From: Lithospermum erythrorhizon
Taxonomy: Eukaryota > Streptophyta > Magnoliopsida > Boraginales > Boraginaceae
Direction of reading: 5' to 3'
Assembly: GCA_019722365.1 (NCBI GenBank)
Contig: JADFUC010000113.1
Location: forward strand, 124,001 to 188,000
Length of the DNA: 64,000 nucleotides
Shown here: positions 48,787 to 59,952 of the stretch, piece by piece
Layout: each line of letters begins with the position of its first letter
Position numbering within the stretch: position 1 is the stretch's first letter
The notes under the pieces: generated by a model
The model's database searches: none
Told to the model about the DNA's origin: nothing
Seen by the model: the letters and a program-made list of their open reading frames with translations, nothing else
Made by a program: the position numbers and the translations under genes

Positions 48787-48930
48787 GCAGAAGTCATAGT
48801 TGATGCTTCTGTTGTAAGGACTGGCAGAAACTTAACCGTGGTATCAGGTGAGTTCCGACTCAGCAAAACAAAGAAGTTGGTTTATACATCTCGTGCGACA
48901 TTCTTTAACATGCCTGTTGCAAGCTTGTAA
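48787..48930 (+). CDS. Acyl-CoA thioesterase (ACOT13-like hotdog), exon 3
   Basis: It continues exon 2 in phase 0: AEVIVDASVVRTGRNLTVVS, then GEFRLSKTKKLVYTSRATF, then FNMPVASL and TAA at 48928-48930. These are the last strands of the hotdog fold, with the VVRTGRNLTVV and KLVYTSRATF segments strongly conserved in plant homologues. With exon 2 and a 75-codon exon 1, the protein would be about 170 residues, the usual size for the family. After TVVS the relatives I remember have Val or another hydrophobic residue where Gly is found here; the GGTGAGT at that place also looks like a splice donor, but using it would lose the conserved end. Confidence 0.88.
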   Translation, partial: AEVIVDASVVRTGRNLTVVSGEFRLSKTKKLVYTSRATFFNMPVASL

Positions 48931-49376
48931 AGATTACTTTTCTGTGACTGGTAAGTGCCTCACCATTTTGTTCAAATTTGTTACAACTGATACATACAGA
49001 ATCAACTATAGAATGGATCATGCATTTCTGAGATATATCATCTATCATACTTTTTCAGTTGCACGTACAGTGGTCAGATGTTTTATCGACCTATGTAGAA
49101 CATGTATATGTAAATTGTTGACTAACGATGAGTTGGGTTTTCCTGTTGTAAAATTAATCATCTCTATTCTAGATTGGCTACAATTCCCTGCTGCTAGAAG
49201 TGGGTAAGGTTACGGTGCAAACACTTTTACGGTGTAAACAGTGTAAACTTTTTTTTCTTTAATTTCTTTGAATGTTTTTTAATACATACATGTACAAATG
49301 TACTCTAGAAAGAAATTTATGAACAAAAAATGATAACAAATATACTAACGGTGAGAAATTTGTATATTTCTATTCA
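48931..49376. other. 3' flank of the thioesterase gene
   Basis: Probable 3' untranslated and intergenic DNA. TGTAAACAGTGTAAAC near 49232 is a short direct repeat. No coding content recognised. Confidence 0.45.
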
Positions 49377-49520
49377 GAGTACAAATGTACTCCGGTATGA
49401 GTACATATGTACTCTGGACACATTTATGAATTTTTATGTTGACCGGTCAACATCTGTCAACGTTGGTCAGCTCCGGTCGATGATGGTCAACGTGACCAAC
49501 TCCAATAATCAACCGGTCGA
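49377..49520. repeat. Cluster of palindromes (GAGTAC...GTACTC and GTTGACCGGTCAAC)
   Basis: GAGTACAAATGTACTC (49377-49392, one mismatch), GAGTACATATGTACTC (49399-49414, perfect) and GTTGACCGGTCAAC (49438-49451, perfect 14 bases) follow each other, then GTCAAC, GGTCAG, GGTCGA, GGTCAACGTGACC and CAACCGGTCGAC units. TTGAC/GTCAA cores are WRKY W-boxes, so several lie within about 90 bases. A transposon end or a regulatory cluster are both possible. Confidence 0.5.
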
Positions 49521-50685
49521 CATTTATGAAAGTTTGCACGAGTTTGCTCCATATTGGTGTTTGTACAGGATCTTTTCCCGCTAGGGGTACCATAAGGGTC
49601 CGTTGCTAACATGCTAATTTGTGTTTTTTTTGCTTGTTTTCTAAATTCACTAAACAATAAGAAAAGTTTGGGTGAGATGTTTTGTTTTTAAACTCTGGAA
49701 ACATAAACAAATCTCTATGAAAAAAGAGGCAACAAAAAAAAATATGCTTTCTTCTCTTGTTATTTAAGAATCGGAGATTGATTAATTGACAGATAAAAAA
49801 ATTCAAATAGGTATGACAGCCGCAATGATAGAAATTTTGAATTGGGAGTGTTGGTGTATGATCTTAATCGTTGGATTTGTACGATATAATAGAGATCTAC
49901 ATTCTCACAAATTGGTTGCAAAAGTTTATTAGTTTGATAGATTGTGTACAATTAATTGTTGGGTTTAGAATTTTGTTTTAATCAATTCATTGCTTCTCTT
50001 TGTATTCGACTTCTTATCCGAGTTCATGGGGTTCTTATGTTATATGGTTGTTTGATGCTTCTTGATTGTTATTACCATTTAAATGTGTCCATAACGTCGA
50101 AGAGTCGTTGGATGAGTTCATCAGTTTCTCAAATGTGTATTGCATACTGATATAGTTGCTGCAGGTTATTAGATTTACCAATATGCTGTAATGATATCAG
50201 TTGCAGCTCACTTAAAGTCAACTCAGCAACCTATCAATGTTGTTAGGATTCTGTAGATAAAGATTTGTGAACTTTGTTAGGATGCTGTAATTATAAATAT
50301 AGCATTGATCACACATTTGATATCATATTTCCCTGATCCTTTTCATTTTGAACTTAGATGTATCATGTATGTGCACCTACTTTTGAGGGCTACATTTTTG
50401 TCATGATAGAGGATAATCTGAAAAGAATTTAATTGCCTAACGATTTAAACCGACTAACCCGATATCATTATATGTGTATGACATTTTAGATCCCAATAAT
50501 AAAAGTAATATGATAAATAATGTGTCTAATATCATTATCTAAGATTGTGATCAGACTGGTGGACAAAATCAATAATGACTTGACATTAGTTTACAACAAA
50601 ATTTACAGTTCAAACCAATAATGACATTAGTTTTATTATTAATTTTTTTTTTTAAATGGGGATCTCGCAACCTATACTCTTTTGT
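49521..50685. other. Intergenic DNA, no gene recognised
   Basis: AT-rich. Short frames (49606-49806, 49760-49951, 49956-50150) show no known features. Confidence 0.45.
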
Positions 50686-50689
50686 AAGC

Positions 50690-50850
50690 ATTTGTAAACT
50701 CTCGGCCGAAAAGCATTGTTGTGTTTTCACACTGCGCACCCGCGATTGTGTTCACTAAGAAAGTGTTGGTGGGGGGAATCGAATTCACGACTTAATCAAT
50801 ACAAAGCCTTACCTATTCTACAAACTTTACCACCCTTGCAGGTTTAGTTT
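50690..50850 (-). mobile_element. Possible tRNA-derived SINE
   Basis: On the minus strand GTGGTAAAGTTTG (A-box-like) is followed about 40 bases later by GAATTCGATTCCC (B-box-like), the arrangement of a pol III promoter, and then by GC-richer sequence. The boxes are diverged and no flanking duplication was found. Confidence 0.35.
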
Positions 50851-51039
50851 TATTATTAATGTTATCACTTGTGGAGTGCATGTTAAGAATTAATTTCCAA
50901 AAAAAACTTTGATTTTATAGGGGTCGAAAGTTTTGATAATTTTAAATATTGAACTTGTTTTGAGCGTGGTAATTTACTTTTTTATTTATTTATAAGTAAT
51001 TCATATATTAATTAGAAATATTCAATATATTTACCAAAA

Positions 51040-51150
51040 GCATCTAGCTCAATGGTATTTGCTTGAATCTTCTCTAGAAGAAGTCATGCTCAACTCTAAG
51101 AGGATTATATCTCGCAAATTTGCAGCTACATTTACAAAAATTAATTAATT
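51040..51150 (+). mobile_element. Possible tRNA-derived SINE
   Basis: TAGCTCAATGGT (51045-51056) is close to a pol III A box and TGCTCAACTCT (51087-51097) is a diverged B box, 30 bases after it, within the usual spacing. No poly(A) or T-rich end is well defined, so this may be an old copy. Confidence 0.4.
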
Positions 51151-52948
51151 AACCAAAAAAATATTCAATACATTTGTTTATAAAATTAATGAAACTTATC
51201 CAAAATATTACAATCCATAGAATTAAAGGAGCTTTTGTAATATCTAAGAAAGTTTTGGACAAAAATAATCAATGTCGGGTTGGAAAACCAAAATAATTAA
51301 GTATTATTATTTAGCACTTCATTCTTCAAGATTTTGCCAATCTTCTTCTAATCTCTAAATGTCTGCACTATATCTACGATGTAAAATTACTGCAAGAATG
51401 AAATAAATAGCATGAAATCTATGGTGTTTATTAAGAATTGAAGTCCTAAGGATGCTTTGACCAAATGTCTTAATGTTGGGGTAAGGTTTGTTATTGTCGA
51501 AGACATGATTTCCTTCAATTATTTTCATTTCTCCTATGTGGTACATATTGATTATCCATATTGGGGACCATTTAAGATGCCAATACAAATTTTGACATTT
51601 CTCTTACACCTCTCTGGGACATCGACAGATAAGAGGGATGGCTTTGTTGAAAATTGGGGTTTGATCAATTTCATGAAAATTTGTTAAGGGAGTTTTGTGT
51701 TGGGATTTAAAGGCAAAATCTTAAGAAGAAACAAGATCATTGCTTTTTTGGTGGATATTTTTTTGAGATACGGTGGATTGGTTAAACATGAGTTCATTTC
51801 TGGTTGTCCAAATTGTCCAGAGAACACTACAAAAGAGTTGGGAAATGTAAACATTATTTTTAGAGTTGATGATGGTGGATGTGTGACTAAAAATGTTGAA
51901 ATTTTTGTCCATTATTATGGAAATGAAAGTTATGAGTTTTCAAGGTATAATTTGCAAATGGTCAAAGTAAGAAAAGATGGTTATGTGACTCAATTGATTC
52001 AGTGCAAAAGATATATTTAGTGATGGTATATTTTTTTATTTTTTTTAAAGGTGATCTTGAGTTGGAAGCCTAACCTTCTAAATGAAATTTTTATTTTGTG
52101 GGGAACTTTCAATTTCCAAACGTTGTTACATGTCTTTTTTGGGATGTCTCTGTGATTAGCATGGATTATAGGAAGTTACACAAGATTTTATAGTAATTAA
52201 TTCTGAAGGACAGTATTACTCATCTATTATTGTGGGATTGAATTCCTTCACATCCCCTAACATGTGTAACCCAATTAAAATTGGATGATCATTTTAATCC
52301 AACCCACAAACATCCAACGTAACTTCCCGAACACCAATTCAAGTTTTACTGGTTTGGAATTAGGTCGGTTTACAAGTTTGACATTTTTCAAGCACTCATA
52401 TCAACTCTCCTAGAAAATATTTTAAAAATTGAAATGGTAAAAAAATGAAAAAAAATTGGGCTTTTTCAACTTTCCTAAAATAGGGTGGGCCTACACAATT
52501 CACACAACCTCTCTAGCGTACACTCCTCATTTTGTAGTGCCTCTGCCTTCTTATTTTGATGCCATTTATTTTCCTTTTCCTTTCACATCTTTTCTCTCCC
52601 CTTCATGAAATCTCAATTTGTTCTTTTTATCTGTAATTGTTTAGCTGCATTTTGGATTGTTGGTTGTTCCACTTTGTTTTTTGTAAGTTTTTTTAATACT
52701 GAATTTGGGTTTCGACACAAATTTTTGTATACTATTAGATTTAGAAAGCTGATTTTTTAATAATATTGTTTGTTTGTATTCTCAATGGTGATTGGTGACA
52801 ATTAATTTGGGATTTGATATAAAAAAGGCTTATTTGACTTCAATGGTGATGATTTAAGCACCCTTTTGTTTTCTTTATTTGGGGTTTCTACCCCAAAACT
52901 TCTGTATTGATAATTTATTTAAATTTTAACACATGTCCCAGTGGTGGG
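51151..52948. other. Intergenic DNA with an unassigned 107-codon frame
   Basis: The frame 51697-52020 (+) encodes a hydrophilic protein with ISGCPNCPENTTKELGNVN and DGGCVTKNVEIFVHYYGNE. I recognise no family. An overlapping minus frame (51912-51721) contains SVLWTIWTTRNELMFNQ, which recalls the C-terminal zinc-binding region of plant LINE reverse transcriptases but is too short to call. The rest (52021-52948) is AT-rich with no gene. Confidence 0.3.
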
Positions 52949-53800
52949 TTAATCTGACGGTATGGAATTATTACTTGTCAAATAAGGATATATACCATCA
53001 GCTAAATAATATTCCATATTATAATCATGACCGTCAATTGAGTAATGTACCTTTGGAGCATCTCCTTTAGCAATATCATCAAACACTGAAGATCGCTCCA
53101 ATACATTAATGTCATTGTGAGAACCCGGTAAACCAAAAAATGCATGCCATATCCAAGTATCATATGAAGCTACAACTTCTAAAATAATAGTTGGCTTACC
53201 ATTGCGTCCACTATACATTCCAGACCATTGAGTAGGACAATTTTTCCAAACCTAGTGCACACAATCAATGCTTCATAACATACATGGTATTCCTCGTTGC
53301 TCAGCTTTAACGAGAAACCTTATAAGATCTTCATCGTTTGGCTTTCTCAAATATTGATTTGCAAAAATGTGAACAATTGCTTTCACAAACTTTTTCATGC
53401 TCTTTATTTTCGTACTTTCTCCAATTCTTAAATACTGGTCTGTTAAGTCCCTTGTGATTCCATATGCAAGAATTCTCAATGCAGCAGATATTTTTTGGAT
53501 AAAAGCCAAGCCTTCCAGTAGCATTTTTGCTTTGCTAAAAATAATCATCATGTGCTACCACTTCATGCGCATGCAAAATCTTTTTCAAAACAATTTTGCG
53601 GTATAAGTAGCATTGTCAGCGAAATAATCTAGATACAGATGATGATGCCTACCTATGGCATCACGATCGATGAACGCTCCCGGCACATTAGGACTTCGTG
53701 ATGTTTAATATTTATTTATATTTAAAAGAAATGTAGACTCAATATCCTCATCAGAAGGCGAATCCAAAAAATCACTATCATCATCAAAAAAGATTTCCAT
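52949..53800 (-). pseudogene. PIF/Harbinger transposase (HARBI1-like), inactive and 3' truncated
   Basis: The minus strand starts at an ATG (53800-53798) with an acidic DDDSDFLDSPSDED stretch, continues with AALRILAYGITRDLTDQYLR, IKSMKKFVKAI and RKPNDEDLIRFL (53551-53273), then a SIDC block and FFGLPGSHNDINVLERS (about 53134-53084). These are hallmarks of the DDE_Tnp_4 nuclease of plant PIF/Harbinger elements; SIDC and GSHNDINV carry two catalytic acids. Stops interrupt it in the N-terminal part (twice), directly before SIDC and between CVH and VWKNC. The C-terminal third, with the last catalytic Glu, is missing after YPYLTSNN. No terminal inverted repeats were found. Confidence 0.85.
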
Positions 53801-54263
53801 TTTTTTAAATAGTATTCAAGAAGCTATTTAATCTTTCAATAATGTCCTACTCAATTTATAGGACTATAATTTTATTGTTGCTTAAATTTAGCTTCATTTT
53901 ATTTTTTTTAGTTTGACTAAACTTCTTCATTCATGCAATATTGTTATTAACTAATTCATTCTTAATTTTTTTCTAAAGAATGAGTTATTACAGACTAATT
54001 AAGACTAGTTCCTTAAGAATACTCATTTGTTTCACACAATACTCTTTTCTTATGTTTTTGGTATTCAATTCCCTATTAATTGCAATATTCCCTTCTTACA
54101 TTAATAATAATTAGGTAGATGTTAAACCAAGTCACATTAAATTTTAACATCAAATTAGATTGACAACAATCAATACTTTTTAGAAAATTATAAAAAAATA
54201 GATTAATATAATTCCTTGCAAACACTTTTTTCTTTGTATATTATGTATCATATTCAATAGAAA
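53801..54263. other. AT-rich spacer between Harbinger remnant and RE6
   Basis: No gene, repeat or transposon end recognised. Confidence 0.5.
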
Positions 54264-55097
54264 TGTTAGATCTTCATAAATATATATGCCCGCTCAACAA
54301 TTAGATTGTACAACCGATTATTACATTTAAAGTTATAAGTTCGATATATGTCTGATCATTGACAATCGACATGCTAGTAATCTCGATTGACATTGATTGA
54401 CATTGGCCAGGCATGATGGCTTACTAGAGTCTCATCATAATTTATATATTAATGTGATGTTCGGTTAACATAAATTAATATATTGTTATAGTAAATTGAG
54501 CCTAAGAGGTCACACACAACAACGAAATCGAAGTATAATACAATTATAAACTTGCCCAGCAACTATAAGAGCTATTGGGGAAATTTCAATTGTTGGAAAA
54601 TACCCCATATGGCCGAAAATTAGTGGAGAAAAAGGGAGTAGTAGAGTTTTTGTACCACATCATCTTTTTGCCAGCTTTTTGGGGTTTGAAACTCCTATAT
54701 AAGGAGGTCTAAGTTTATGAAAATACTTGATCATTCATTTTCATATTTACTTCTCCTTTGAGAAATAGTGAAAGACAAAAGGACAAAAACTCTCTCCTTC
54801 CTTTCTCTTGGTCGAGTACTAGGTGAAAATTCCTGTTGGAATTTTTGCCCAATCTCTTCCTCGCCTATCATTTTAACGGTGCCTCTCTAAGAAAGCTCAC
54901 GGAGGGGTTCTTTCATACCGGTTTGACTTTTTTTAGAGACACCACGCGTTGATTGTTTAGAGTCTCCTCGATATATTCCGCTACAAAATCCATAAATAAA
55001 GGTACACTCAGATATTATTATTTTATATTACGCATAGTAATCTCTTTAGTTTCTATTATTTATAATTGTTATTTTTAATATCGATTGAACTAACAAG
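54264..55097 (+). repeat. RE6 5' LTR
   Basis: Starts TGTTAGATCTTC; shared landmarks with the 3' LTR are ATTAGATTGTACAACCGA, CAATTGTTGGAA, CCCATATGGCCGAAA, TTAGTGGAGAAAAA, CTCCTATATAAGGAG and CTCTTGGTCGAGTA. The right edge is placed before a PBS-like site; a shorter LTR ending GGTACA at 55006 is possible. Confidence 0.8.
54695..54704 (+). promoter_or_regulatory. TATA box of RE6 5' LTR
   Basis: CTATATAAGG, repeated exactly at 59065-59074 in the 3' LTR. Confidence 0.7.
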
Positions 55098-55113
55098 GGT
55101 ATTACGAGTCAAG
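55098..55113 (+). other. Degenerate primer binding site of RE6
   Basis: GGGTATTACGAGTCAAG-like sequence after CTAACAA resembles TGGTATCAGAGCC with several changes. It marks the likely LTR end. Confidence 0.4.
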
Positions 55114-57880
55114 ATAATTAATCAGAATTACATAATTAAAATGCATGAAATCGCTTATGTATTGTTGAATCAATTTTATGTGTTAGAATCGCAATTAGAT
55201 ACTTTTAATTCAAATTGTGGTAGCGATGTTAGCTAAATAATAAATATGATTAATTGTTACAATTTTTGAAAATAGTCATTGTAGCAACCGTAAATATTTT
55301 CCATTTTTATGAATTTTCTGACTTTTTGAGCAAAAATTTATATCGCTTTGGATTTTGAATCGATATAAACCGACGTTTACTAAGTGAATGGAGTCAGATA
55401 AACGGAGTGTTGTATCAAAGATAACAGTATGCGAAAGCCGACGCCGCCTCTAGCCCGACACGCCGACCACGCATCTACCACTGGGGTACACGCCGCCCAC
55501 CGCCATGCCACCTCGACGACGTGGCAACCCAACACGATGCCAAACTGCACGCCACGCTGAGTACACATCATCCCCCTCGCCACGCCATCCGACGACGGCC
55601 TCGCCATCGCCAAGATACCACGCCATAGACACGCCACCTCTACGCCATCAATAACGCCGCATTTAGTTAGTTTCGCTTCAGAAGGCGTCCGGACTGGGTT
55701 TCGACATCCGGGCTACAAGCTCGGGTCTGGCCGAGCCAGCGACCGGGCGCTTAGCCTTCGGGGTGTTTTGGGCCGCGCTGAGTTGATCGCCTAGGTTGGT
55801 CAAGCCGCTTGATTATCCTCATTGATTTTGGGCCAATTTGGCTTTGGTTTGGGTATTAAATAGTTTAAGCTCTATTTTGCTTAAATTAATATTTCGATAT
55901 CAATTAAAATTATTTTAAATTCATTTCAAGTAGAAAATTAGTGTAATTAATTTAATTTAACTACTTTTAATAGTTATAATTTGATTAGAAATTGTTTTAA
56001 TTTTTATTTGATGTCCAATTAAAATAAAGACTATTAATTAATTAATTCTAATTTTATTAGATTTAATAATTCAAATTGATTTAATTAAATTAGAAATCCA
56101 TGATTATTTGATAATTGGAGTTTCTTAATAACATATGATCTGAAATTAAATTTTAATTAGAAGTGTAAATTAAATAAATAGTATTTTAGAAATACTTATT
56201 ATTTAATATTAATTGTTAAAACACTTAAAATAGTTTAAGTGGATATTTTACACTTATGCAACTAGATTGCATATTTCATTTGATGAACATACAATAACAC
56301 ATATTTGTTGAGATTAATTGTGTGCCTTTAAAATATTATTCTTGTCTATTACTTATGATACGCTTTTAATTTCATTATTCGATACTGTAAATACATTACA
56401 TAATTTGATAATGGATAAGAAAGAGATAAGTGATATGACTTAGATGTATTTTTGAAAATACGATCTGTTAGTTTTTGCCTACAATGAATTAGAATTGTTC
56501 ATGTTTCAATTCATTATCATTTAATGTAAATATAATTAATTAAAAATTGGAGACACACCAGAAATTGCATTGCATTTATGATCATCATAGGACCAAATTA
56601 GTTTAGAACTAGTCTAGCTGTTAAAGGTCATATCACGAGTTTTTATTAGTGTTATATTTTATGCCAAATTTTGGTGTTATATATAACCGTTGTGCGTATA
56701 TATATGCTTAACTTAATTACAAGATTGCTTAAAATATAACTAATCCAACCATAAATTAAGTAGTATTTTCATACCAACTCTAAAGTCAGACTTAAGTCTC
56801 ATTTATGTGCGGACTCACCCGATTGCGTATATCACGCTGGGCGCTTTCCAACGGTATCCATAATATCCCCCAAAGTAGACTTGGGGGCACACAACACCAA
56901 CCCGACTCTACGCCGGTTGACTTCGCTATTTAACGGTAATTGCTAGCGTAAGACTCGGGGCCCGTTGGACAAAATATGAACTTTAGTGACGCCAAGAGTC
57001 ATGATAGTCACGACATGCATGGTGCACCAACCTATCTCGACGGAGTTGAAATGGCGCGGTTTATACCGATTCTTTGTCATGTAGGATCTTGATATACTTA
57101 GTGCGTTTCAGTGGGATTGTAAGTACAAGTATTAATTCTATTATGTGAATTTTAGAATTACTTATTATGACATGAATAACTAAAGCTATATTATTTATAC
57201 ATATCTTCTGTTTAAAGTTACATAGTCCCTATGAATAATAACTCTAATATACTGCCCACTTTGAGAAATAATATGTATGGTATTTCATCCATTCTGATGA
57301 TACGTAATCTTAATCTTGAATGGCAATAACATGGTAAATGATTTAGTAGTACGACTACCACTCAAGTCACAAACATTTATGTCGATCACTAGTTACTTCT
57401 ACCTCTTTCTCTCTCGACATTACGGTATTGCTTGACACCGAATGTGGCTTTCACATTTGCAAAATGGCGATCTACAAAATACAGCGTAGCACGAGACGGT
57501 GACTCGTTGTAGTAATGGAGTAAAATTGCGCCCACGCCGCAGATCGCTCGGTTTAAGCTTACCAACGTGAAACGGCAAATTAACCAAACAATGTCTACAA
57601 CGCACTCGCTGAAAGCATTACAATTTAAGCTCGACAATTGGAAATGATGACTATTTACTTCGGACACGAGTGGTTGTTTCATTACCGAAATAGTATAGTT
57701 TATGGTACGACATCTGGGCCGCACGGTCTCTATGTATTAGATACAAAATGTCGAGACCTTCAACATAAATAATAAAAGAATAAGTCAAATGACTCAATCC
57801 TTCCAAACCGTGGCATCACAGACTTGGTCACATGCGATAAACGACAAGTAATTACATGCTGATGGAATTTTGACATCATC
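55114..57880 (+). other. RE6 leader and lost gag region
   Basis: A GC-rich block (about 55380-55830, with many CACGCC/CGCCAC motifs) stands in AT-rich DNA. GTGACGCCAAGAGTCATGAT near 56985 matches the RE1 leader. Gag is not recognisable; frames at 57389-57724 (minus) are chance frames. Confidence 0.5.
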
Positions 57881-58664
57881 TGATTTGAACCATATGATCA
57901 ATGGGAATTATGTTTGCTAGGAAAGATGACCAAATCACCTTTTACTGGTACGAGTGAGAGGTCAACCGATTTGTTCGGAATCATACATACTGATATATGT
58001 GGCCCAATGAATACTCCCACTAGAGGATGTTACTCATACTTTATTACTTTCACTGATGATTACAGTAGATATGGTTACATATATCTACTAAATCATAAGA
58101 ATAAAGCTTTCGAAAATTTCAAAAGAGTTTTGAGTTAAGGAGAACCAACTCAATAAAACGATTAAGGTTCTTCGGTCTGACAAAGGCGGAGAATACTTAA
58201 GTCATGTATTTGAAGCACATCTTAAAGAGTGTGGTATTATATCACAACTCACTCCCACTGGAACACCTCAACATAATGGTGTGTCCAAAAGGAGAAATCG
58301 AACTCTATTGGATATGGTTCAATCCATGATGAGCATCCGAGCCGGGCAATGGGGCTGGGGATACGTGACATAAACCGCTATGCACACACTAAATACACGT
58401 CCAACTAAATCACCATAAGACCCTACACGAGACGCTGTTTAGGAACCATCCCTAGATAGGTCACATGAGGATTTCGGGTAGTGAAACCTATCTCAAGAAA
58501 TTGAATAAGGACAAACTTAGACCCAAATATGAACATTGTTATTTCATTGATTATCCAAAAGAAACCACAGGGAATTATTTTTACTCAAGACGGTATCAAG
58601 ATCTTCTTATCAGACGAGATGGCATTTTCGTTGAGAATGAAGACTTAGTCAAGTAGATAGTAAT
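57881..58664 (+). pseudogene. RE6 integrase and start of RT (copia)
   Basis: LGKMTKSPFTGTSERSTDLF opens a 74-codon frame (57914-58138) with IIHTDICGP and YFITFTDDYSRYGYIYLLNH, the copia integrase core with its first catalytic acids. After a stop at 58136-58138 come LRSDKGGEYL and LTPTGTPQHNGV.KRRNRTL in another frame (58170-58310), the rest of the core. At 58465-58656 a further frame gives ETYLKKLNKDKLRPKYEHCY and YFYSRR, the linker before RT. The element then jumps to the 3' LTR: RT and RNase H are deleted. Confidence 0.85.
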
Positions 58665-58714
58665 CGACAATAAGTGATCGCTCAAGGCAAAGCTCGAGTG
58701 TTCAAAATATGAGA

Positions 58715-59375
58715 TGTTAGATCTCAAAAAATATATATGCTGAACAATTAGATTGTACAACCGACATTACATTTAAAGTTATAAGTCTGCATACTATCAT
58801 AAAATTGATATATTAGGTAATTGGATGACATTAGGGTTATGACACAATCGGCTTCATAATTTATAAATTAATGCGATGTTTGGTTAACATAAATTAATAT
58901 ATTGCTATAACCTCGAGGGTTTAAAGTGAACTATAAGAAAATATTGAGGCAAATTTCAATTGTTGGAACATATCCCATATGGCCGAAATTTAGTGGAGAA
59001 AAAAGGAGTACTAGAGTTTTTGTACCATGTCATCTTTTTGTCATCTTTTTGGGGTTTCGAACTCCTATATAAGGAGACCTAAGTTAATGAAAATACTTGC
59101 TCATTCATTTTTGTATTCACTTCTCCTTTGAGAAATAGTGATAGGCAAAAACTCTCTCCCTCCCTTCTCTTGGTCGAGTAGTAGGTGAAAATTCCTGTTG
59201 AAATTTTTTGCCCAATCTCTTCCTCAGTTTAATATTTTAAAGGAGCTATAATAAAGCCACGCATGTGGTCGCTCATACGCTGGTGTGACATTTTCAGAGA
59301 TAATCTATGCTGATTAAGCTTAGAATCTCCTCGCATATATTCCACCGCAAAATCTTCCCAGAGCATGTACACCAA
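58715..59375 (+). repeat. RE6 3' LTR, truncated at its 3' end
   Basis: Starts TGTTAGATCTC. It pairs with 54264-about 55006, including TATA at 59065-59074. Similarity ends at CATGTACACC near 59375, so about 90-100 bp of the terminal part may be missing. Confidence 0.8.
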
Positions 59376-59952
59376 AATTTAAAAGCCAAAATACTTAGGC
59401 CGAAATCACTAAAATGAGGAAAAATTAGTTTTTTCAAATTCTAAAATAGTTTGTTCTTTATAAAATTATTTTACCCAATCTCTTCACCCCTAATTATACT
59501 TCCTATTATTTTTCAATAACAAAGTAAATAATAGGAAGCTTTAAAGAATATATATAAAATTAACCCTAAAAAATAAAAACAAATAAATGTCTGTAGTGCA
59601 TTTTAGGAAATTTAAGTTCGACGCATACGTCTGAAAGTGCTCTAAACATATAAATATTTGAAATTGAATACTTTATAGATGTCAGTAGTTTCGCTTAGTA
59701 TTAGTACTGAAAATATATATAAATCAAAAATTTTATTCCCTATAATTTTCTTAAACTAAAATTTATTTTTTAAAATGTTATCCAAAATGAACCTGGCCAT
59801 AATTATATATATTAGGCTTAATTTATTTTGAATTATTTTGATTATGTAAAATAAATTTAGACTTGATCATGTATAAACTCATTTGAGATAATCAATAATT
59901 TTAAAAAAATAATTAAAAATAAATTAGGAGTTAAAATTTGCACTATTAATTA
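59376..59952. other. AT-rich spacer with a hairpin
   Basis: No coding content. It contains the perfect 13-base inverted repeat at 59499-59538, listed separately. Confidence 0.5.
59499..59538. repeat. Perfect 13-base inverted repeat (hairpin)
   Basis: CTTCCTATTATTT (59499-59511) and AAATAATAGGAAG (59526-59538) are exact reverse complements around a 14-base loop. Could be the remains of a foldback element or a transcript end; no coding context. Confidence 0.6.

Larger units (their letters stand above)
54264..59375 (+). mobile_element. RE6: Ty1/copia element with internal deletions
   Basis: Two LTRs in the same orientation start TGTTAGATCT and share about 650 bp, with a TATA box in each. Between them are a PBS-like site, a long leader with a GC-rich block, integrase and the start of RT on the plus strand. 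Most of gag, RT and RNase H are missing, so the element is defective. The 3' LTR is truncated. It belongs to the same group as RE1, as shown by leader, integrase and LTR resemblance. Confidence 0.85.

Noticed and set aside
48840..48860. GGTGAGT as an internal splice donor in exon 3
   Set aside because: Splicing there would remove the conserved C-terminal strands that continue in frame to the TAA.
51697..52020. 107-codon plus frame as a host gene
   Set aside because: No recognisable family, no splice or promoter context; kept only as unassigned DNA.
55380..55637. GC-rich minus frames of 60 and 85 codons
   Set aside because: They are open because of the GC-rich leader block of RE6; no family resemblance.
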